Shown here: one piece after another, positions 62,367-64,000 of the stretch
Position numbering within the stretch: position 1 is the first letter of the stretch
How the letters are laid out: every line of letters starts with the position of its first letter
From: Polyangium spumosum
GTDB taxonomy: Bacteria > Myxococcota_A > Polyangia > Polyangiales > Polyangiaceae
Direction of reading: 5' to 3'
Length of the DNA stretch: 64,000 nucleotides
NCBI RefSeq assembly: GCF_009649845.1
Contig: NZ_WJIE01000011.1
Location: forward strand, 93,533 to 157,532
Made by a program: the position numbers and the translations under genes
Notes under the pieces: generated by a model
Told to the model about the DNA's origin: nothing
Database searches by the model: none
The model's input: the letters and a program-made list of their open reading frames with translations, nothing else

Positions 62367-63980
62367 ATGGATTCGCACGTTGTTTCCGCTGAATACCAGG
62401 CGCTGACGTACCAGGGGCCGCCGGATGCGGTCTGGTATCACTTCCTGCACGGCAACGTGCCGCGGCATCAGATCGATTTCATCTACCAACCGGCGATCCC
62501 TCAAGGCACGCTGACGCAACAGCATTTCAGCCATCTTGCCCGGATCGTGAAGTATATCGAGCCGCGTCAGGGGGCGGCGTATGCGTTCGCCATCGCAAAT
62601 TTGTCGCGAGATGACACGCAATATGAGCCGGGACGCGGTGGCGTTGCGTTCGTCTTTGGGTTGAGAATCAAGGGAGCGCAGGATCACGCGGGTAGGCAGG
62701 ATCCGCCGTTCTGCCACTCGATCGTTTGCGTCGATCGGCATCTCGATGGCGGAGCTGTTTATGGGTCAGCGATAGCGTTTTATCACAAGCTCCTGCCGGA
62801 CCAGGAATCGAGGGCAGAAGGAAGCGGCTGGTATCACACCTATGTCTCCGCCGTGCAGCAACGCTCTGATGCTGTGGAACAGGTCATCCGGGGATACATC
62901 CAGGACTTCGATGACCTGCCGGCGCCATCACCGAGCGGGCTTGGATTGCGCTATACGGTGGAAAACGCAACCCCGCCGCGACGGGTGGTGGTCGTGTATC
63001 CGGACCAGGCGCCATTCGAAGTGCTCGCACATTGCGCGGCGCGGATCGCGCAGGTGCTCGTGGAGTCCGATGTTCGATGGACGGCGATCACGAACGGCCG
63101 AGAGCAGGACGTGCTCGGAGGATTGACGGTGCGGTTCATCCCCGAGCGCGATGCTGTGCAGGAGCCGCCGGACGTCGTACTGGTGCACATCGACCAGGTT
63201 CCGCAGGACCCGCGGGAGATTGCGGAGCAGCTCTTCGGGGCGCAGGAGGTGCGCATTTCTCAGATGCCCGACCTGCGGCTGAACTGGCGTCACATGATGG
63301 CGCGGCAGGCGGGCGGGAGCTCGGGGGTAGCGATGTCGGCTGCGGCGACGGCGTCGACATCGAGCGGGAGGACGGGCTCGGTGAGGCCTCCGGCGATGGC
63401 GGCGGAGGAGCAGCGGGCGCGGCCGTGGGCGAAGCCGGCGGTGGAGGCCAACGCGGAGCCGGCGAAGGGCAATGCGGAGGGGCTTGGGATCGTACAGGTC
63501 GTATCGAAGGCAGAGGGGACGGGGACGGGAGAGACGCTCGCGAAGCCGACGTTGGCGGCGGAGCTGAAGAAGAAGCCGCGACGGCAGTTCATGCCGATCG
63601 TGGGGCTTGGGGTGGTCGTGGCGGTGCTGGGGCTGATTGCGGCGGTTTGGTTTGGAACGGCGCCGACCCCGACGCAGGGAAATGGGCCAGGGGTGGAAGC
63701 GACAGGGGCGACGGGGGCACCAACGGCGACGATGGTGCCTACGCTGGCGCCGAGCGCAACTGTAGCCGGCACGGCGGCGAGTGCGCAGCCGGCGGGGACG
63801 GTGACGACACCCACACCGCCCGTGGATACGATGACAGCAGGTACAGTGCCCAGTGGGGCGCCGAGCATGGTGCCCAGTGGTGCTCCGAGTGGAACGGGGA
63901 CGACGAAGAAGGGCGGGACGACGAAGAAGGGCGGGGCGACGAAGAAGGGCGGGGGGATTATTGGGGGGAAGCTACGGTGA
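62367..63980 (+). CDS. Partner protein of the membrane GTPase, C-terminally anchored
   Basis: I do not recognise a family in this 537-residue protein. Residues ~1-310 form a globular domain (EYQALTYQGPPDAVWYHFLHGNVPRHQ, ARIVKYIEPRQGAAYAFAIANL, RRVVVVYPDQAPFEVLAHCAARIAQVL), which looks like an enzyme or a GTPase-regulator fold. A low-complexity linker leads to a transmembrane helix (~411-432: IVGLGVVVAVLGLIAAVWF). The end is a Thr/Pro-rich tail closing with TTKKGGTTKKGGATKKGG, an 18-bp DNA repeat. The 12-bp spacing from the GTPase gene implies a joint role, possibly as effector or GTPase-activating partner. The stop is at 63980, close to the window end. Confidence 0.7.
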   Translation: MDSHVVSAEYQALTYQGPPDAVWYHFLHGNVPRHQIDFIYQPAIPQGTLTQQHFSHLARIVKYIEPRQGAAYAFAIANLSRDDTQYEPGRGGVAFVFGLRIKGAQDHAGRQDPPFCHSIVCVDRHLDGGAVYGSAIAFYHKLLPDQESRAEGSGWYHTYVSAVQQRSDAVEQVIRGYIQDFDDLPAPSPSGLGLRYTVENATPPRRVVVVYPDQAPFEVLAHCAARIAQVLVESDVRWTAITNGREQDVLGGLTVRFIPERDAVQEPPDVVLVHIDQVPQDPREIAEQLFGAQEVRISQMPDLRLNWRHMMARQAGGSSGVAMSAAATASTSSGRTGSVRPPAMAAEEQRARPWAKPAVEANAEPAKGNAEGLGIVQVVSKAEGTGTGETLAKPTLAAELKKKPRRQFMPIVGLGVVVAVLGLIAAVWFGTAPTPTQGNGPGVEATGATGAPTATMVPTLAPSATVAGTAASAQPAGTVTTPTPPVDTMTAGTVPSGAPSMVPSGAPSGTGTTKKGGTTKKGGATKKGGGIIGGKLR

Positions 63981-64000
63981 CACTGGTGCGCATTTGAAGT

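Overview
The window is very GC-rich and looks like a myxobacterium of the Polyangiales (Sorangium/Polyangium-like). I infer this from gene style only: lipoproteins with long Gly/Ser/Ala linkers, a DUF4215 Cys-rich repeat protein, a fibro-slime lipoprotein, two Hanks-type Ser/Thr kinases (one with Cys-rich repeats and a propeller-like sensor), an FHA-sigma54 activator and many DUF2169 proteins. No rRNA or tRNA gene was seen.

Layout. 0-8 kb: ordinary chromosomal genes (lipoprotein fragment, rhomboid, STAS-like protein, AAC(3)-family acetyltransferase, YbiT-type ABC-F, fatty-acid hydroxylase-type enzyme, fibro-slime lipoprotein, DUF4215 protein). 8.1-8.55 kb: a strict 43-bp tandem repeat array. 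8.6-18.1 kb: first type VI secretion (T6SS) spike island, VgrG plus two DUF2169 proteins and a PAAR-like protein, converging on a kinase/DUF2169/beta-helix operon. 18.6-23.5 kb: a tightly coupled three-gene operon encoding a winged-helix-like protein, an AAA ATPase and a PD-(D/E)XK nuclease fused to an FtsK/SpoIIIE translocase; this is a strong candidate for an undescribed DNA-processing or defence system. 23.6-25.5 kb: a haem-binding lipoprotein. 25.7-32.2 kb: second T6SS island (DUF2169, Cys-His amidase-like effector, FHA-DUF4123 adaptor, PAAR, VgrG).

33.4-37.4 kb: kinase, LysM protein and secreted protein in one operon. 38.0-43.0 kb: a cis-prenyltransferase fused to a class I terpene-synthase-like domain, followed by a LuxR-type regulator and an FHA-sigma54 activator; this is the second strong novelty candidate. 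43.2-50.6 kb: a mobile-DNA graveyard with a truncated IS701 transposase fused to a beheaded sigma factor, a DUF6884 gene, an N-terminal scrap of a DISARM DrmD-like helicase cut by a tyrosine integrase, an excisionase-like gene, several repeats, a frame-switching repeat protein and an IS66 tnpB remnant.

50.7-58.3 kb: third spike island, a full delivery cassette in the order VgrG with a Gly-rich N-terminal extension, PAAR, DUF4123 adaptor, Rhs toxin, putative immunity protein and L,D-transpeptidase-like protein; its distal half has visibly lower GC. 58.3-64 kb: a fifth DUF2169 protein, then a membrane-anchored coiled-coil GTPase and a partner protein. No T6SS sheath, baseplate, membrane-complex or ClpV gene is present, so the spike islands must rely on a machine encoded elsewhere.
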